Part shown: positions 35,409-45,155 of the stretch, piece by piece
How positions within the stretch are numbered: the first letter of the stretch is position 1
How the letters are laid out: every line of letters begins with the position of its first letter
NCBI GenBank assembly: GCA_009919175.1
Contig: RGCL01000004.1
Span: forward strand, 22,009-86,008
Length of the DNA stretch: 64,000 nucleotides
Direction of reading: 5' to 3'
Origin: Betaproteobacteria bacterium
GTDB taxonomy: Bacteria > Pseudomonadota > Gammaproteobacteria > Burkholderiales > Burkholderiaceae_C
Program-made: the position numbers and the translations under genes
Notes under the pieces: generated by a model
The model's database searches: none
The model's input: only the letters and a program-made list of their open reading frames with translations
Told to the model about the DNA's origin: nothing

Positions 35409-36242
35409 ATGGCACTGTACTTGATTGGTGATTTGCAGGGTTGTCGGCCCGCCTTTGAGGCCTTGCTCCAAGCTTTGGATTTCTCGCCCAGCCGCGACCA
35501 TGCCTATGTGTTGGGCGACCTGGTCAACCGGGGACCTGACAACCTGGGTTTGTTGCGCCGATTGCGTGAGCAGGAGTCGGCCTTTTCCTGTTTGCTCGGA
35601 AATCACGACTTGCATTTGCTGGCTGTGCACCTGGGGCTCAAGTCGCTCAAGCCAGGCGACACCATTGCAGATGTGTTGAATGCCCCCGATGTGAACGACT
35701 TGCTGCATTGGCTGCGGCAACAGCCTCTGGCACGCTGGGCACATGGCGTGCTCATGGTGCACGCGGGCGTGCTGCCGCAATGGGACACGCCGCTCACCCT
35801 GGCCTTGGCCGACGAAGTCTCCCGTGAGCTTCAATCCGAGTCTTGGCCCTGGTTGATTGAACACATGTATGGCAACGAGCCTCGCCAATGGCGCGATGCC
35901 CTCCAGGGCATCGAACGCTGGCGTGTGGTGATCAACGCCCTCACCCGCTTGCGCTTTTGCACCCCCGATGGGGTGATGGACTTTGAGGCCAAGTCCGGGC
36001 TGAACGACGCGCCCAGCGGTCATGCAGCCTGGTTTGACATCGAAGGGCGCCGCACCCAGAACACCCCCATGGCCTTTGGGCATTGGTCCACCGCGGGTGG
36101 GCTCAAACGGCCTAACCTGGTGAATGTGGACACAGGGTGCGTGTGGGGAGGCCTGCTCAGTGCCGTGGAACTGGACCCCGTGCAACCGTCGAACTGGTGC
36201 GACCCGGCACGCTGGGTGCAGGTCAGCTGTCCGAGTTCTTGA
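35409..36242 (+). CDS. apaH: Symmetrical bis(5'-nucleosyl)-tetraphosphatase ApaH
   Basis: ApaH hydrolyses Ap4A to two ADP and can remove Np4 caps from RNA. The 277-residue product shows the metallophosphatase signatures GDLQGC near residue 7, GDLVNRGP near residue 36 and GNHDLHLLAVHLG near residue 64, then the ApaH-type VHAGVLPQWD near residue 117 and MAFGHWSTAGGL near residue 222. The start is the ATG at 35409 (MALYLIGDLQ); the frame upstream is only antisense to the CNNM gene. Its 3' end overlaps that of the convergent helicase gene by 20 bases. Confidence 0.95.
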   Translation: MALYLIGDLQGCRPAFEALLQALDFSPSRDHAYVLGDLVNRGPDNLGLLRRLREQESAFSCLLGNHDLHLLAVHLGLKSLKPGDTIADVLNAPDVNDLLHWLRQQPLARWAHGVLMVHAGVLPQWDTPLTLALADEVSRELQSESWPWLIEHMYGNEPRQWRDALQGIERWRVVINALTRLRFCTPDGVMDFEAKSGLNDAPSGHAAWFDIEGRRTQNTPMAFGHWSTAGGLKRPNLVNVDTGCVWGGLLSAVELDPVQPSNWCDPARWVQVSCPSS

Positions 36243-37635
36243 AGAGGGCCGCCACCTTGCGCTTGGGGCGGATGTTGCTCGAGCGGGTGGGTGACGCAGC
36301 TGGCTTTTGCGATTCCCAGGTGGGCGTTTCACCCTCGGGCACATCGGCGTTGTAGGGCTGGGTGAAAAACGGATCAAGCGGCTTGGCGGCCGCAGGCGCT
36401 GAGGCAGAACGGGGGCGCGCGGGAGCCGCATTGCTGCGCGAACCGCGATGGGCATCGTCGCGCGAGCCTCGGTGGCCATCGTCGCGGGCGGGGCGTTGCG
36501 GGGCATGCCACGTCTGGAGCTGGGCTTTTTGCTTGGTGAGCTTTTCAATGTCGCCCAACAGTCGGGCATCAGACGGCGTGACAAAACTGAGGGCCAACCC
36601 CGAAGCCCCGGCACGACCCGTGCGGCCAATGCGGTGGACGTAGTCCTCGGCATTGAAAGGCAAATCAAAGTTGAACACGGCGGGCACGTCCTTGATGTCC
36701 AGGCCGCGCGCAGCCACATCGGTGCACACCAGCAATTGCACCTGGCCTTGCTTGAAGGCATCGAGTGCCTTGAGGCGTTCGTCCTGGCTCTTGTCGCCAT
36801 GCAAGGCGTTGGTGACAAAACCATCGCGCTCGAGCGCACGCGCAAGGCGGGCGCAACCCAGCTTGCTGTTGCAAAACACAAAGGCCTGGCCAATCTCGCG
36901 CTCGCGCACCAGATCGCGCAAGGCATAGCGCTTGTCTTCGTCGCTCACCGAGAAGAACTGCTGGTCGACGGTGTTGGCGGTTTCGTTGGGGCGGGCGACC
37001 TCGATGGTCACAGGTTGCTGCAAGTAGCTGCCAGCCAGCCGCTTGATCTCGGGCGAAAAGGTGGCCGAGAAAAGCAGGGTCACGCGCTGCTTGGGCAAAT
37101 GGCTCAGGATGCGTTGCAAGTCGGGCAAAAAGCCAATGTCGAGCATGCGGTCGGCTTCGTCGAGCACCACGTACTCGACCTGGTTGAGCACCACATTGCG
37201 CGCCTCGATGTGATCGAGCAGTCGCCCAGGCGTGGCCACCAGGACTTCCACACCACGCTTGAGGGCGGCAGTTTGAGGCTTCATGTCAATGCCGCCAAAG
37301 ACCACGGCGCTGCGCAAGTGGGTGTATTTGGCGAACAGCAAGATTTGCTGAGCCACCTGATCGGCCAGCTCGCGGGTAGGCAACAGCACCAGGGCGCGCA
37401 CCGGATGGCGCGCTGGCGAGGTGGAGGTGTTCTCATGCTTGAGCATGCGGTGCAAGAGTGGCAGCGAAAACGCGGCGGTCTTGCCAGTGCCCGTCTGGGC
37501 TGCGCCCATGACATCTCTCCCAGTGAGCACCACAGGGATGGCCTGGGCCTGGATGGGGGTCATGGATTCGAAACCCATCTCGGCCACGGCTTTGGCCAGA
37601 GGAGGGGCAAGGTTCAGTTGACTAAATGCACTCAT
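36223..37635 (-). CDS. rhlE: DEAD-box RNA helicase, RhlE type
   Basis: An ATP-dependent RNA helicase of 470 residues. The motifs in order are: Q motif (FESMTPIQAQAIPV near residue 23), I (AAQTGTGKT near residue 44), Ia (LLPTRELADQV), II (VLDEADRML near residue 150), III (LLFSATF), IV (AFVFCNSK), V (VLLVCTDVAARGLDIK-like region) and VI (YVHRIGRTGRAG near residue 326). The C-terminal tail from about residue 375 is Arg/Asp/His-rich with RDDGHRGSRDDAHRGSRSN-like repeats, typical of the RNA-binding tails of RhlE-type enzymes. Confidence 0.93.
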   Translation of the reverse strand: MSAFSQLNLAPPLAKAVAEMGFESMTPIQAQAIPVVLTGRDVMGAAQTGTGKTAAFSLPLLHRMLKHENTSTSPARHPVRALVLLPTRELADQVAQQILLFAKYTHLRSAVVFGGIDMKPQTAALKRGVEVLVATPGRLLDHIEARNVVLNQVEYVVLDEADRMLDIGFLPDLQRILSHLPKQRVTLLFSATFSPEIKRLAGSYLQQPVTIEVARPNETANTVDQQFFSVSDEDKRYALRDLVREREIGQAFVFCNSKLGCARLARALERDGFVTNALHGDKSQDERLKALDAFKQGQVQLLVCTDVAARGLDIKDVPAVFNFDLPFNAEDYVHRIGRTGRAGASGLALSFVTPSDARLLGDIEKLTKQKAQLQTWHAPQRPARDDGHRGSRDDAHRGSRSNAAPARPRSASAPAAAKPLDPFFTQPYNADVPEGETPTWESQKPAASPTRSSNIRPKRKVAALFKNSDS

Positions 37636-37662
37636 TGGTGCGCATTGTCGCACCTGCGGGGC

Positions 37663-38229
37663 TTAGGCCTTGGGCAGGGTCACGCCGACCTGTCCCTGGT
37701 ACTTTCCGCCCCGGTCTTTATAACTGGTTTCGCAAACTTCGTCGCTTTCGAAGAACAGGACCTGGGCACAGCCCTCGCCGGCATAAATCTTGGCGGGCAA
37801 GGGGGTGGTGTTGGAAAACTCCAGGGTCACATAACCCTCCCACTCGGGCTCAAAGGGGGTGACGTTGACGATGATGCCGCAGCGGGCATAAGTGCTTTTG
37901 CCCAGGCAGATGGTCAGCACATTGCGCGGGATGCGGAAATACTCGACCGTGCGCGCAAGGGCAAAACTGTTGGGCGGGATGATGCACACATCGGCGTGGA
38001 TGTCGACAAAGCTCTTCTCGTCGAAGTTTTTGGGGTCCACTACCGTGCTGTGGATGTTGGTGAAAACCTTGAATTCTGGTGCACAACGGATGTCGTAACC
38101 GTAGCTGCTCGTGCCATAGCTCACGATCTTTTGCCCATCGCGCATGCGGATTTGACCAGGCTCGAAGGGCTCGATCATGCCGTGCTGCTCGGCCATGCGG
38201 CGGATCCAGCGATCACTCTTGATGCTCAT
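37663..38229 (-). CDS. dcd: dCTP deaminase
   Basis: Dcd deaminates dCTP to dUTP, feeding dUMP and dTMP synthesis. The 188-residue product begins [20 protein letters not shown], has [19 protein letters not shown] near residue 40, the substrate-site [20 protein letters not shown] near residue 107 with the catalytic glutamate, and ends in the flexible [19 protein letters not shown]. The length is right for the family. The start at 38229 is preferred over the longer frame because it gives the canonical N-terminus. It is downstream of a BMP-type binding protein gene on the same strand. Confidence 0.97.
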   Translation of the reverse strand: MSIKSDRWIRRMAEQHGMIEPFEPGQIRMRDGQKIVSYGTSSYGYDIRCAPEFKVFTNIHSTVVDPKNFDEKSFVDIHADVCIIPPNSFALARTVEYFRIPRNVLTICLGKSTYARCGIIVNVTPFEPEWEGYVTLEFSNTTPLPAKIYAGEGCAQVLFFESDEVCETSYKDRGGKYQGQVGVTLPKA

Positions 38230-38263
38230 GTGCACTCCCTGTGGATGAAGGGCATTGTAGAGA

Positions 38264-39370
38264 TCAGGGCAAAGCCCCTTGAACACCCTGGACCAGGTAG
38301 TTCATGTTCAGGATGTCGGCATCGGTGGCCGCCTGCCCTTTGGGCACGCGCAGCTTACCCTCGCGGTCGGTCACCGGACCCACAAACACCTGGCGCTTGC
38401 CGCTGGCCATGTCCTTGGACATGGCGTCCACCTTGTGTTGCACGGCCTTGGGCACGCGATGCCCGTAGCTGCCCACGCGGATCATGCCCTCGCGAAGACC
38501 GCCCCACACATTGCCCGAGACCCATTTGCCCTCGAGCACGGCCTTGACGCGTGACACATCGTAAGCGCGCCAGTCGTGCTCCACGGCCAGCAGTTGGGCA
38601 TCGGGGGCAATGGCACGCATGTCGGAGTGGTAAGCCACAGCCCAGGCGCCACGCGTCTGGGCTGCCGCCATCACTGCGGTGGATCCCGTATGGAAAGCCA
38701 GCACCTCGGCGCCTTGATCGAGCAGGGTCATGGCGGCATCGCGCTCCCGCGCAGGGTCAAACCAGGCTTGCAGCCAGATCACCTTGACCACCGCCTGGGG
38801 ATGGACGGAGCGCATGCCCAGGGTGAACGCGTTGATGCCCTGCAAGACCTCGGGGATGGGGTAGCCCGCCACATAACCAGCCACGCCATTGCGGCTGACC
38901 ATGCCTGCGGCCACGCCTGCGAGGTAGCGGCCTTCGTAATAGCGGGCATTGGCGGTGGCCACATTGGCAGCGCGCTTGTAGCCTGTGATGGATTCAAAGC
39001 GCACATCGGGGAACTCCTGGGCAACCCGCATGACGGGCTCCATGTAGCCAAAGCTGGGCGCAAAAATGAGCTTCACGCCCTCGCGCGCCCACTGGCGCAT
39101 GAGCCGCTCGGCATCCGGTCCTTCGGCCAGGTTCTCGACATAGCGCGTCTTGACGCGGGGCGCTTGCCCAGCCGTGTTCAAGCTCTGTTCAATCGCCTGT
39201 CGCCCCAACTCATGTTGCCGCACCCAGCCCATGTCGGTGAGCGGAGCGACATAGAGAAAGCCCACCTCCAGTGGCGTTGGCGCAATCGCACTGGACTGAG
39301 CCTGGGCGGTGGTGAAGAAGCTGAGCAGATAACAGACGGCCAGCAACTGGCCTTTGAGGTTTTTGTACAT
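38264..39370 (-). CDS. BMP family ABC transporter substrate-binding protein
   Basis: A 368-residue periplasmic protein of the basic membrane protein (PnrA-like) family, which usually binds nucleosides or related compounds. A signal peptide is visible ([19 protein letters not shown] then TTAQA, cleavage before QSS). Family segments include [19 protein letters not shown] near residue 37 and [19 protein letters not shown] near residue 145. GAGGA lies upstream of the ATG at 39370. No permease or ATPase gene is adjacent, so the rest of the transporter must be elsewhere or the protein acts alone. The gene follows the terminator of the tRNA operon. Confidence 0.88.
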   Translation of the reverse strand: MYKNLKGQLLAVCYLLSFFTTAQAQSSAIAPTPLEVGFLYVAPLTDMGWVRQHELGRQAIEQSLNTAGQAPRVKTRYVENLAEGPDAERLMRQWAREGVKLIFAPSFGYMEPVMRVAQEFPDVRFESITGYKRAANVATANARYYEGRYLAGVAAGMVSRNGVAGYVAGYPIPEVLQGINAFTLGMRSVHPQAVVKVIWLQAWFDPARERDAAMTLLDQGAEVLAFHTGSTAVMAAAQTRGAWAVAYHSDMRAIAPDAQLLAVEHDWRAYDVSRVKAVLEGKWVSGNVWGGLREGMIRVGSYGHRVPKAVQHKVDAMSKDMASGKRQVFVGPVTDREGKLRVPKGQAATDADILNMNYLVQGVQGALP

Positions 39371-39403
39371 GGTGTTCCTCGACATGGCCCCTTGTGGGGC
39401 GGA

Positions 39404-39433
39404 CAAAAAGAAACGCGCCCATTGGCGCGTTTC
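39404..39433 (-). terminator. Rho-independent terminator of the tRNA-Ala-(Glu)-Asp operon
   Basis: On the minus strand GAAACGCGCC-AATG-GGCGCGTTTC is a perfect ten-pair stem followed by five T residues. It begins six bases after the tRNA-Asp CCA end, so it closes the tRNA transcript before the BMP gene. Confidence 0.92.
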
Positions 39434-39438
39434 TAAAG

Positions 39439-39515
39439 TGGCGGAGTGGACGGGGCTCGAACCCGCGACCCCCGGCGTGACAGGCCGGTATTCTAACCAA
39501 CTGAACTACCACTCC
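39439..39515 (-). tRNA. tRNA-Asp (anticodon GTC)
   Basis: A complete 77-base cloverleaf on the minus strand. Acceptor GGAGTGG pairs with CCACTCC, discriminator G is followed by an encoded CCA, the anticodon loop CTGTCAC gives GTC, and the T-arm reads GGGTTCGAGCCCC. It is last in the tRNA-Ala, tRNA-Glu, tRNA-Asp order. Confidence 0.97.
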
Positions 39516-39563
39516 ACGTGGCTTGTGCGTTCACCAAACAGAGTTTGGTCAAGTGCAACAACT

Positions 39564-39630
39564 TGGCGACCCTACGGGGATTCGAACCCCGGTACTCACC
39601 GTGAAAGGGTGATGTCCTAGGCCTCTAGAC
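39564..39630 (-). pseudogene. tRNA-Glu (anticodon TTC) lacking its 5' nine bases
   Basis: From canonical position 10 onward this is a clear tRNA-Glu: D-arm GTCTAGAGGCCTAGGAC, anticodon loop CTTTCAC (TTC), T-arm CGGGGTTCGAATCCCCG, 3' acceptor strand TAGGGTC, discriminator G and CCA. The matching 5' acceptor strand (GACCCTA expected) and bases 8-9 are missing. Only two A residues separate position 10 from the CCA end of tRNA-Ala, and the upstream bases TCCACCA belong to tRNA-Ala and do not pair with TAGGGTC. The universal U8 is also absent. As written, this tRNA cannot form an acceptor stem. A true deletion or a sequence/assembly error are both possible. Confidence 0.85.
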
Positions 39631-39632
39631 TT

Positions 39633-39708
<76 letters not shown>

Positions 39709-39727
39709 TTTGGGCATCGAGACCGGC

Positions 39728-39733
39728 ATTATA
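39728..39733 (-). promoter_or_regulatory. -10 box of the tRNA operon
   Basis: An exact TATAAT on the minus strand ends 19 bases before the tRNA-Ala 5' end. It is preceded by GCTGGC, as at the tRNA-Thr gene. A good -35 was not found. This box lies in the gap downstream of gltX, so the tRNAs can be transcribed independently of it. Confidence 0.6.
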
Positions 39734-39810
39734 GCCAGCTTTTATTGCCCCCTGACCGACCCACCCTTCACACATCCACAAAGCCCGAGGCGCCCCGTGT
39801 GAAGCCGGCC

Positions 39811-41199
39811 TCAAAGTCCAGCGCGGATGAGCCCCACCACGCGATCGCGATCGCTCAAGGCCAGCACCTGATCCAGCGATGGGGTTTGCGGCGTGCCCAG
39901 CACCAGCACGCGAACGGGCATGGCCAACTGGGGCATCTTGAGTTGATGGGCCTGCAACACGGTCTTGATGCCTGCGGCAATGGCCGCTGCCGACCACTCC
40001 ACGGTTTGCAGGCTCTGGGCGAATTCGGCCAGCGCGGGTTTGACGGCATCGGTCACATGCTGAGCCAGATCGGCGGCGCTGGGCTGCACGGGGCCTGCCA
40101 TGCGGTTGAGCCAATCGGCAAGCACACACAAGGTGTCACAGCGGTCTTTGAACAAATCGCAGCGCGCAGCCAGCCGCGCAGGGTCACCGTCCAGGGCTTG
40201 GGGCTCAAGCCAGGGCTTGACCATTTGGGCAAGCGCATCGCCCGTACACGCCTTGAGGTGCTGGGCATTGACCCACTTGAGCTTGGCTTCATCAAACTGG
40301 GCTGCACTCTTGCCCAGGTGGTCGAGGTCGAACCAGGACAGGAATTGCTCGCGCGAAAAGATTTCGTCGTCACCGTGGCTCCAGCCCAGTCTGGCCAGGT
40401 AATTGACCATGGCATCGGGCAGATAGCCTTCGGTGCAGTACTGAGTGACAGCCTTGGCACCATTGCGCTTGCTCATTTTTTCGCCCTGCTCGTTGAGCAC
40501 GGTGGGCAAGTGGGCATAGACCGGATGGGCTCGCCCCAGGGCTTGGAAGATGTGAATCTGCCGGGGGGTGTTGTTGACGTGATCGTCGCCGCGAATGACA
40601 TGGGTGATGGCCATGTCGATGTCATCCACCACCACACAAAAGTTGTAGGTGGGTGTGCCGTCCGGGCGGGCGATCACCAAGTCGTCGAGTTCGGCATTGG
40701 CCACTTCGATGCGACCCTTGACCTTGTCGTCCCACACCACACTACCGCCCAGCGGGGTCTTGAAGCGCCAAACGGGTTTGACGCCTTCGGGGATGGCGGG
40801 CAAGGTCTTGCCCGGCTCAGGCCGCCAGGTACCGTCATAGCGGGGCTTGAGCTTGGCGGCCATTTGCCGCTCGCGCAAGGCATCGAGTTCAGCCACGCTC
40901 ATGTAGCAAGGGTAGACCCAGCCTTGCGCGCGCAATTGCTCGAGGACCTCCTTGTAGCGGTCCATGCGCTGCATTTGATAGAAGGGACCTTCATCGGGGT
41001 TGAGGCCCAGCCACTGCATGCCTTCGAGGATCACGTCCACGGCCTCCTGGCTGGAGCGCTCGACATCGGTGTCTTCGATGCGCAAGATGAAAACGCCGTC
41101 TTGTGACTTGGCAAATGCCCAGGGGTACAAGGCCGAACGGATGTTGCCCAGGTGGATAAAGCCAGTGGGCGAAGGCGCAAAGCGGGTGCGAACGGTCAT
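39811..41199 (-). CDS. gltX: Glutamyl-tRNA synthetase
   Basis: GltX charges tRNA-Glu with glutamate, needed for translation and, in bacteria using the C5 route, for heme synthesis. The 462-residue class I synthetase starts [19 protein letters not shown], in which HLGN is the HIGH motif. It also has the KMSKR-type loop in [12 protein letters not shown] near residue 248, and [15 protein letters not shown] near residue 40. The helical anticodon-binding domain occupies the C-terminal part. The tRNA operon downstream contains the tRNA-Glu that is damaged. It is preceded closely by metZ on the same strand. Confidence 0.97.
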   Translation of the reverse strand: MTVRTRFAPSPTGFIHLGNIRSALYPWAFAKSQDGVFILRIEDTDVERSSQEAVDVILEGMQWLGLNPDEGPFYQMQRMDRYKEVLEQLRAQGWVYPCYMSVAELDALRERQMAAKLKPRYDGTWRPEPGKTLPAIPEGVKPVWRFKTPLGGSVVWDDKVKGRIEVANAELDDLVIARPDGTPTYNFCVVVDDIDMAITHVIRGDDHVNNTPRQIHIFQALGRAHPVYAHLPTVLNEQGEKMSKRNGAKAVTQYCTEGYLPDAMVNYLARLGWSHGDDEIFSREQFLSWFDLDHLGKSAAQFDEAKLKWVNAQHLKACTGDALAQMVKPWLEPQALDGDPARLAARCDLFKDRCDTLCVLADWLNRMAGPVQPSAADLAQHVTDAVKPALAEFAQSLQTVEWSAAAIAAGIKTVLQAHQLKMPQLAMPVRVLVLGTPQTPSLDQVLALSDRDRVVGLIRAGL

Positions 41200-41202
41200 G
41201 AT

Positions 41203-42408
41203 TTATGCCAAGGAATCCAGGCCAATCGACAAATCGGCCTTGAGGTCATCGAGGTGCTCCAGGCCAACTGCCACACGGATGAGGCCTTGACCAATGCCTG
41301 CAGCTTGACGCTGCGCTTCGGTGAGTCGGCCATGCGAGGTGCTCGCCGGATGGGTGATGATGGTTTTCACATCGCCCAGGTTGGCGGTGACCGACATGAG
41401 TCGGGTGGAGTCGATCACATGGAAGGCATTGCGCCTGAGCTCAGGGCCTTTGACATCAAAGGACAGCACCGCCCCACCCAGACCCGATTGCTGGCGCATG
41501 GCCAATGCGTGCTGCGGGTGGCTGGCAAGCCCGGGGTAATGCACACGACTGACCTGGGGGTGATCTTGCAGCCACTGCGCCAGCTCCAGTGCCTGCTGCG
41601 ATTGCGCTTTCATGCGAATGCCCAAGGTCTCCATGCCCTTGAGCACCACCCAGGCGTTAAAGGGCGACAGGCTCATGCCTGCGCTGCGCATCACTGGCAC
41701 AAACGTGTTGCGCACCAGTTCCTCGGAAGCGCACAAGGCACCGGCCACCACGCGGCCCTGGCCGTCGAGGTACTTGGTGCCTGAATGGATGATGATGTCA
41801 GCCCCCAAGCGTGCAGGCTGTTGCAGGGCTGGCGTACAAAAACAGTTGTCCACAGCCAGCAAGGCACCCGCTGCGTGGGCAATGTCAGCCAAGGCGGCAA
41901 TGTCACACACCTCGGTGAGCGGATTGGTGGGCGTTTCGGCAAACAGCAACCGCGTCTGGGGCTTGACGGCGGCGCGCCAGGCCTGCACATCGCTTTGAGA
42001 CACAAAGGTGGAGGTGACCCCAAACTTGGCAAACTCGGTGCCGATCAGCTTGAGGGTGGAGCCGAACATGGATTGCGAGCACACCACATGGTCACCTGCC
42101 TTGAGCAAGCCCATGCACATGAGCAACACGGCGGACATGCCACTGGAGGTGCCCACACACGCCTGAGTGGACTCCAGGGCGGCGAGGCGCTTTTCCATGG
42201 ACGCCACGGTGGGATTGGTGAAACGCGAATAGATGTAGCCGTCCTCTTCCCCCGAGAACCGCCGTGCGGCGGTCTCGCTGTCGGGCTGGGTGAAGCTCGA
42301 GGTGAGGTAGAGGGCTTCTGAGTTTTCGCTGTACTGAGAGGGCTCCACACCGGCGCGCACGGCCAAGGTGTCGAGGTGTAAATCCGTTGGGGGAGTTTTG
42401 CGTTTCAT
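41203..42408 (-). CDS. metZ: O-succinylhomoserine sulfhydrylase
   Basis: A 401-residue PLP enzyme of the Cys/Met metabolism family. In Pseudomonas and betaproteobacteria this position, directly after purF, is held by MetZ, which makes homocysteine from O-succinylhomoserine and sulphide. Visible motifs are TLAVRAGVEPSQYSENSEAL near residue 9, SRFTNPTVASMEKRLAALE near residue 56, and the PLP-lysine motif IIHSGTKYLDGQGRVV near residue 207. The ATG overlaps the purF stop (ATGA), so the genes are translationally coupled. Cystathionine gamma-synthase activity is the alternative within the family. Confidence 0.92.
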   Translation of the reverse strand: MKRKTPPTDLHLDTLAVRAGVEPSQYSENSEALYLTSSFTQPDSETAARRFSGEEDGYIYSRFTNPTVASMEKRLAALESTQACVGTSSGMSAVLLMCMGLLKAGDHVVCSQSMFGSTLKLIGTEFAKFGVTSTFVSQSDVQAWRAAVKPQTRLLFAETPTNPLTEVCDIAALADIAHAAGALLAVDNCFCTPALQQPARLGADIIIHSGTKYLDGQGRVVAGALCASEELVRNTFVPVMRSAGMSLSPFNAWVVLKGMETLGIRMKAQSQQALELAQWLQDHPQVSRVHYPGLASHPQHALAMRQQSGLGGAVLSFDVKGPELRRNAFHVIDSTRLMSVTANLGDVKTIITHPASTSHGRLTEAQRQAAGIGQGLIRVAVGLEHLDDLKADLSIGLDSLA

Positions 42409-43907
42409 GATTGGGATCCTGCGGATTTAGACTGGGCTGAGCGTTCTACGGCGTCACGCTCGGCACGCATGGCATGGATGAGCTCGGGCGTGATGTCTTC
42501 GGTGACATAGTCACCATCAAAACATGAGGCCTCGAATCGGTCGGGCATGGCCGATGGCGACGTGGCCGCCTTTTTCACCGCGTCCTTCATGGCCTGAACG
42601 TCCTGATAGATCAGGGCGTCGCAGCCAATGAGCTCGCGGATCTCGTCGACGCTGCGACCATGCGCCACCAGCTCTTCGCTGGTGGGCATGTCAATGCCGT
42701 AAACATTGGGGTGGCGAACAGGCGGCGCCGCACTGGCCATGTAGACCTTGGTGGCACCGGCATCGCGCGCCATTTGAACGATCTCTCGGCTGGTGGTGCC
42801 TCGCACGATGGAGTCATCGACCAGCAGCACCCGCCTGCCCTTGAATTCGCTGGCAATGACATTGAGTTTTTGGCGCACGGATTTTTTGCGCACGGCCTGC
42901 CCCGGCATGATGAAGGTGCGCCCCACATAACGGTTTTTGACAAAGCCCTCGCGATAGGCCAGCCCCAGAAGTTGCGCCAGTTGCATGGCGCTGGGGCGGC
43001 TGGACTCGGGAATGGGGATGACCACGTCGATTTCATCGGGCGGCACAGTCGAGATCACGCGCTTGGCCAGGGTCTCGCCCAAGTTGAGCCGCGCCTGATA
43101 GACCGACATCCCGTCGATGGTGGAATCCGGCCGTGCGAGGTAGACGAATTCAAAAATGCAAGGCGAGCGCGTGGTGGCCAGGGCCGTGCGCTGTTCGTGG
43201 AATTGGCCTTGTTCGCTGATGTAGATGGCCTCGCCCGGTGCAACGTCACGCACGAAGCGGTGACCTGTGCCTTCGAGCGCCACGGATTCGCTGGCCACCA
43301 TCCAGGTGCCCTCGTCTGAGCGACCCAGGCACAAAGGGCGAATGCCGTGTGGATCGCGAAAGGCCAAAAGGCCATGACCCGCAATGAGAGCGATCACGGC
43401 ATACGACCCCCTCACCCGGGTGTGCACAGCCTGCACGGCCTTGAACACATCGGCTGGCGTGAGGGTGGAGCCCCGAGTCGTGACTTCGAGTTCATGGGCC
43501 AAGACATTGAGCAAGACCTCGGAGTCACTGTCGGTGTTGATGTGCCTGTGGTTGAACTTGAACAAATCAGCCCTGAGGGCATTTGAATTGGTGAGGTTGC
43601 CGTTGTGCGACAGCACCAGACCAAAAGGCGCATTCACATAAAAGGGCTGGGCTTCGTCTTCGCTTTGAGCATTGCCCGCCGTGGGATAGCGCACCTGCCC
43701 CAGACCCATGTGGCCGGGCAAGGCACGCATGTTGCGCGTGCGAAAGACATCGCGCACCATGCCCTTGGCCTTGTGCATGTGAAAGCGGCCTTGCTGGTGC
43801 GTGACGATGCCGGCCGCATCCTGGCCACGGTGTTGCAGCAGCAACAAGCCGTCGTAAATCAGTTGGTTGACGGGGATGCCACCAACGATGCCAATGACTC
43901 CGCACAT
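42405..43907 (-). CDS. purF: Amidophosphoribosyltransferase
   Basis: PurF makes 5-phosphoribosylamine from PRPP and glutamine, the first step of purine synthesis. The 500-residue product has Cys2 as the glutaminase nucleophile right after the initiator (MCGVIGIVGGIPVNQLIYDG), then HRGQDAAGIV and the PRPP-binding VLLVDDSIVRGTTSREIV near residue 362. The start at 43907 is fixed by the need for Cys2; the longer frame would bury it. It overlaps the end of cvpA by 49 bases and is coupled to metZ downstream. cvpA-purF is a conserved pair. Confidence 0.97.
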   Translation of the reverse strand: MCGVIGIVGGIPVNQLIYDGLLLLQHRGQDAAGIVTHQQGRFHMHKAKGMVRDVFRTRNMRALPGHMGLGQVRYPTAGNAQSEDEAQPFYVNAPFGLVLSHNGNLTNSNALRADLFKFNHRHINTDSDSEVLLNVLAHELEVTTRGSTLTPADVFKAVQAVHTRVRGSYAVIALIAGHGLLAFRDPHGIRPLCLGRSDEGTWMVASESVALEGTGHRFVRDVAPGEAIYISEQGQFHEQRTALATTRSPCIFEFVYLARPDSTIDGMSVYQARLNLGETLAKRVISTVPPDEIDVVIPIPESSRPSAMQLAQLLGLAYREGFVKNRYVGRTFIMPGQAVRKKSVRQKLNVIASEFKGRRVLLVDDSIVRGTTSREIVQMARDAGATKVYMASAAPPVRHPNVYGIDMPTSEELVAHGRSVDEIRELIGCDALIYQDVQAMKDAVKKAATSPSAMPDRFEASCFDGDYVTEDITPELIHAMRAERDAVERSAQSKSAGSQS

Positions 43908-44392
43908 GAGGCAATGAACTTTCCGAAATCTGAGGGCAGAACCATCTCCAGCCAAGACAGTCCACGAAGCGCCATTGTCACCCCTTGCGAGTCCTGCCAG
44001 AAGTCCAGGCGCTCAATGGGCGTTTGCTTGATGACCCAGACCACCAGCAGCAGGATCAAGGCCCCGCGCAACAGGCCCAGCACCGCGCCAAGCAGGTGGT
44101 CCAGCCACCCCAGGCCAACCAGCACGATGACCTTGCGCAACAGCCAGCCCATCAGCCTCGCGGTGATCAAGATGACCAGCACCGCCAGGACAAAGCCCAG
44201 GGCTTGCTTGGCCATGGCCGACCAGGTCTCAAAGGGCAAGTGCAGCGCGATCCAGCGCGCCAGCAGAGAGGAAAAGGCCAACACCAGCAGCCAGCCGATG
44301 AACATGAAGAGTTCCTGGGTGAGCCCGCGCCAGATGCCCTGGAGCACCGCGAAAGCCAGGACCACCAACCAGAACCAGTCGAGCGCGGCCAT
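43859..44392 (-). CDS. cvpA: CvpA family inner-membrane protein
   Basis: A 177-residue membrane protein with about four helices. It is named for its requirement in colicin V production and is linked by position to purF in many proteobacteria. Family-like segments are DWFWLVVLAFAVLQGIWRGL near residue 4 and GLLRGALILLLVVWVIKQTP near residue 103. The molecular role is unresolved; envelope homeostasis has been proposed. Its start overlaps the SPOR gene stop (ATGA) and its last 49 bases overlap the purF 5' end in another frame, an unusually long overlap for a bacterial operon. Confidence 0.9.
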   Translation of the reverse strand: MAALDWFWLVVLAFAVLQGIWRGLTQELFMFIGWLLVLAFSSLLARWIALHLPFETWSAMAKQALGFVLAVLVILITARLMGWLLRKVIVLVGLGWLDHLLGAVLGLLRGALILLLVVWVIKQTPIERLDFWQDSQGVTMALRGLSWLEMVLPSDFGKFIASCAESLASLVASPSTN

Positions 44393-45114
44393 CAGAGCTT
44401 GAGCAACTGGGCTTGCAGATTGAGGTTGAGGGCTTTGACCCGATCCAGGACTTTGCGGGCCTCGTCCTCAGAGGTGTAGGGACCCAGCCTCACCCGTGTG
44501 CGCGGCCCATCCGAGGTCTTGACCGTCTGGATGTAGGCCTTCAAGCCCGCGCGCTCGAGCTTGGTGAGCAACTCCTTGGCTTTGTCCTGCTCGGAGAACG
44601 CGCCCATCTGAATGACGTAGCGCTCGCCCGAGCCAGCAGGCTTGGCCGACTTGTCGGATTTCTCTGTCTTGTCGGCTTTGTCGACCTTCTCTGTCTTGGC
44701 CACAGGTTTGGCTGGCGGCTCGGCGGGCGCAGCCTTGGGCTCGGCGGGCGCAGGCGATGGGGAAGGAGAAGAAGCGGATGGGGCTAGCGCGGGTGGAGCC
44801 TTGTCTGCGGGAGCGGAGGCAGGCGCCTGAACCACAGGCGCCGGGGCACTGGCAACTGCGGTGGGCTTGACGGGCGAGGTCGAAGGCGTCTGGTCTTTGT
44901 TGGGAATGTCCACGCGCACATTCATGGGCGCCACCGAACGGGGCTGGTGATCAAACACCAGCGGGAAACCCACCACGGCCAGCAACACCAGAATGGCCGA
45001 ACCGATCAAGCGGCGCCGGGCGCGCACACGCAAGGCCTCAACCGATTCGTCAGAAAGGCCTGAAGGCTCAGGCTCGGAAGGGGTTGCGCCAGATCGGGTT
45101 TTGAAAAGAGCCAT
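44392..45114 (-). CDS. SPOR domain-containing inner-membrane protein
   Basis: A 240-residue bitopic protein, DedD/FtsN-like. A short basic cytoplasmic part is followed by one transmembrane helix (LIGSAILVLLAVVGFPLVF near residue 36). A long Pro/Ala-rich periplasmic linker follows, with a charged Lys/Asp/Glu repeat (EKVDKADKTEKSDKSAK near residue 140). The C-terminal SPOR domain (YVIQMGAFSEQDKAKELLTK near residue 164 to the end) binds denuded peptidoglycan at the division septum. The gene sits between folC and cvpA, the same place as dedD in enterobacteria, which supports a DedD-like role. Confidence 0.9.
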   Translation of the reverse strand: MALFKTRSGATPSEPEPSGLSDESVEALRVRARRRLIGSAILVLLAVVGFPLVFDHQPRSVAPMNVRVDIPNKDQTPSTSPVKPTAVASAPAPVVQAPASAPADKAPPALAPSASSPSPSPAPAEPKAAPAEPPAKPVAKTEKVDKADKTEKSDKSAKPAGSGERYVIQMGAFSEQDKAKELLTKLERAGLKAYIQTVKTSDGPRTRVRLGPYTSEDEARKVLDRVKALNLNLQAQLLKL

Positions 45115-45155
45115 GAAATCTTTGGTCGGTTACATAGAGGTCGTCGCAGGCTCAG

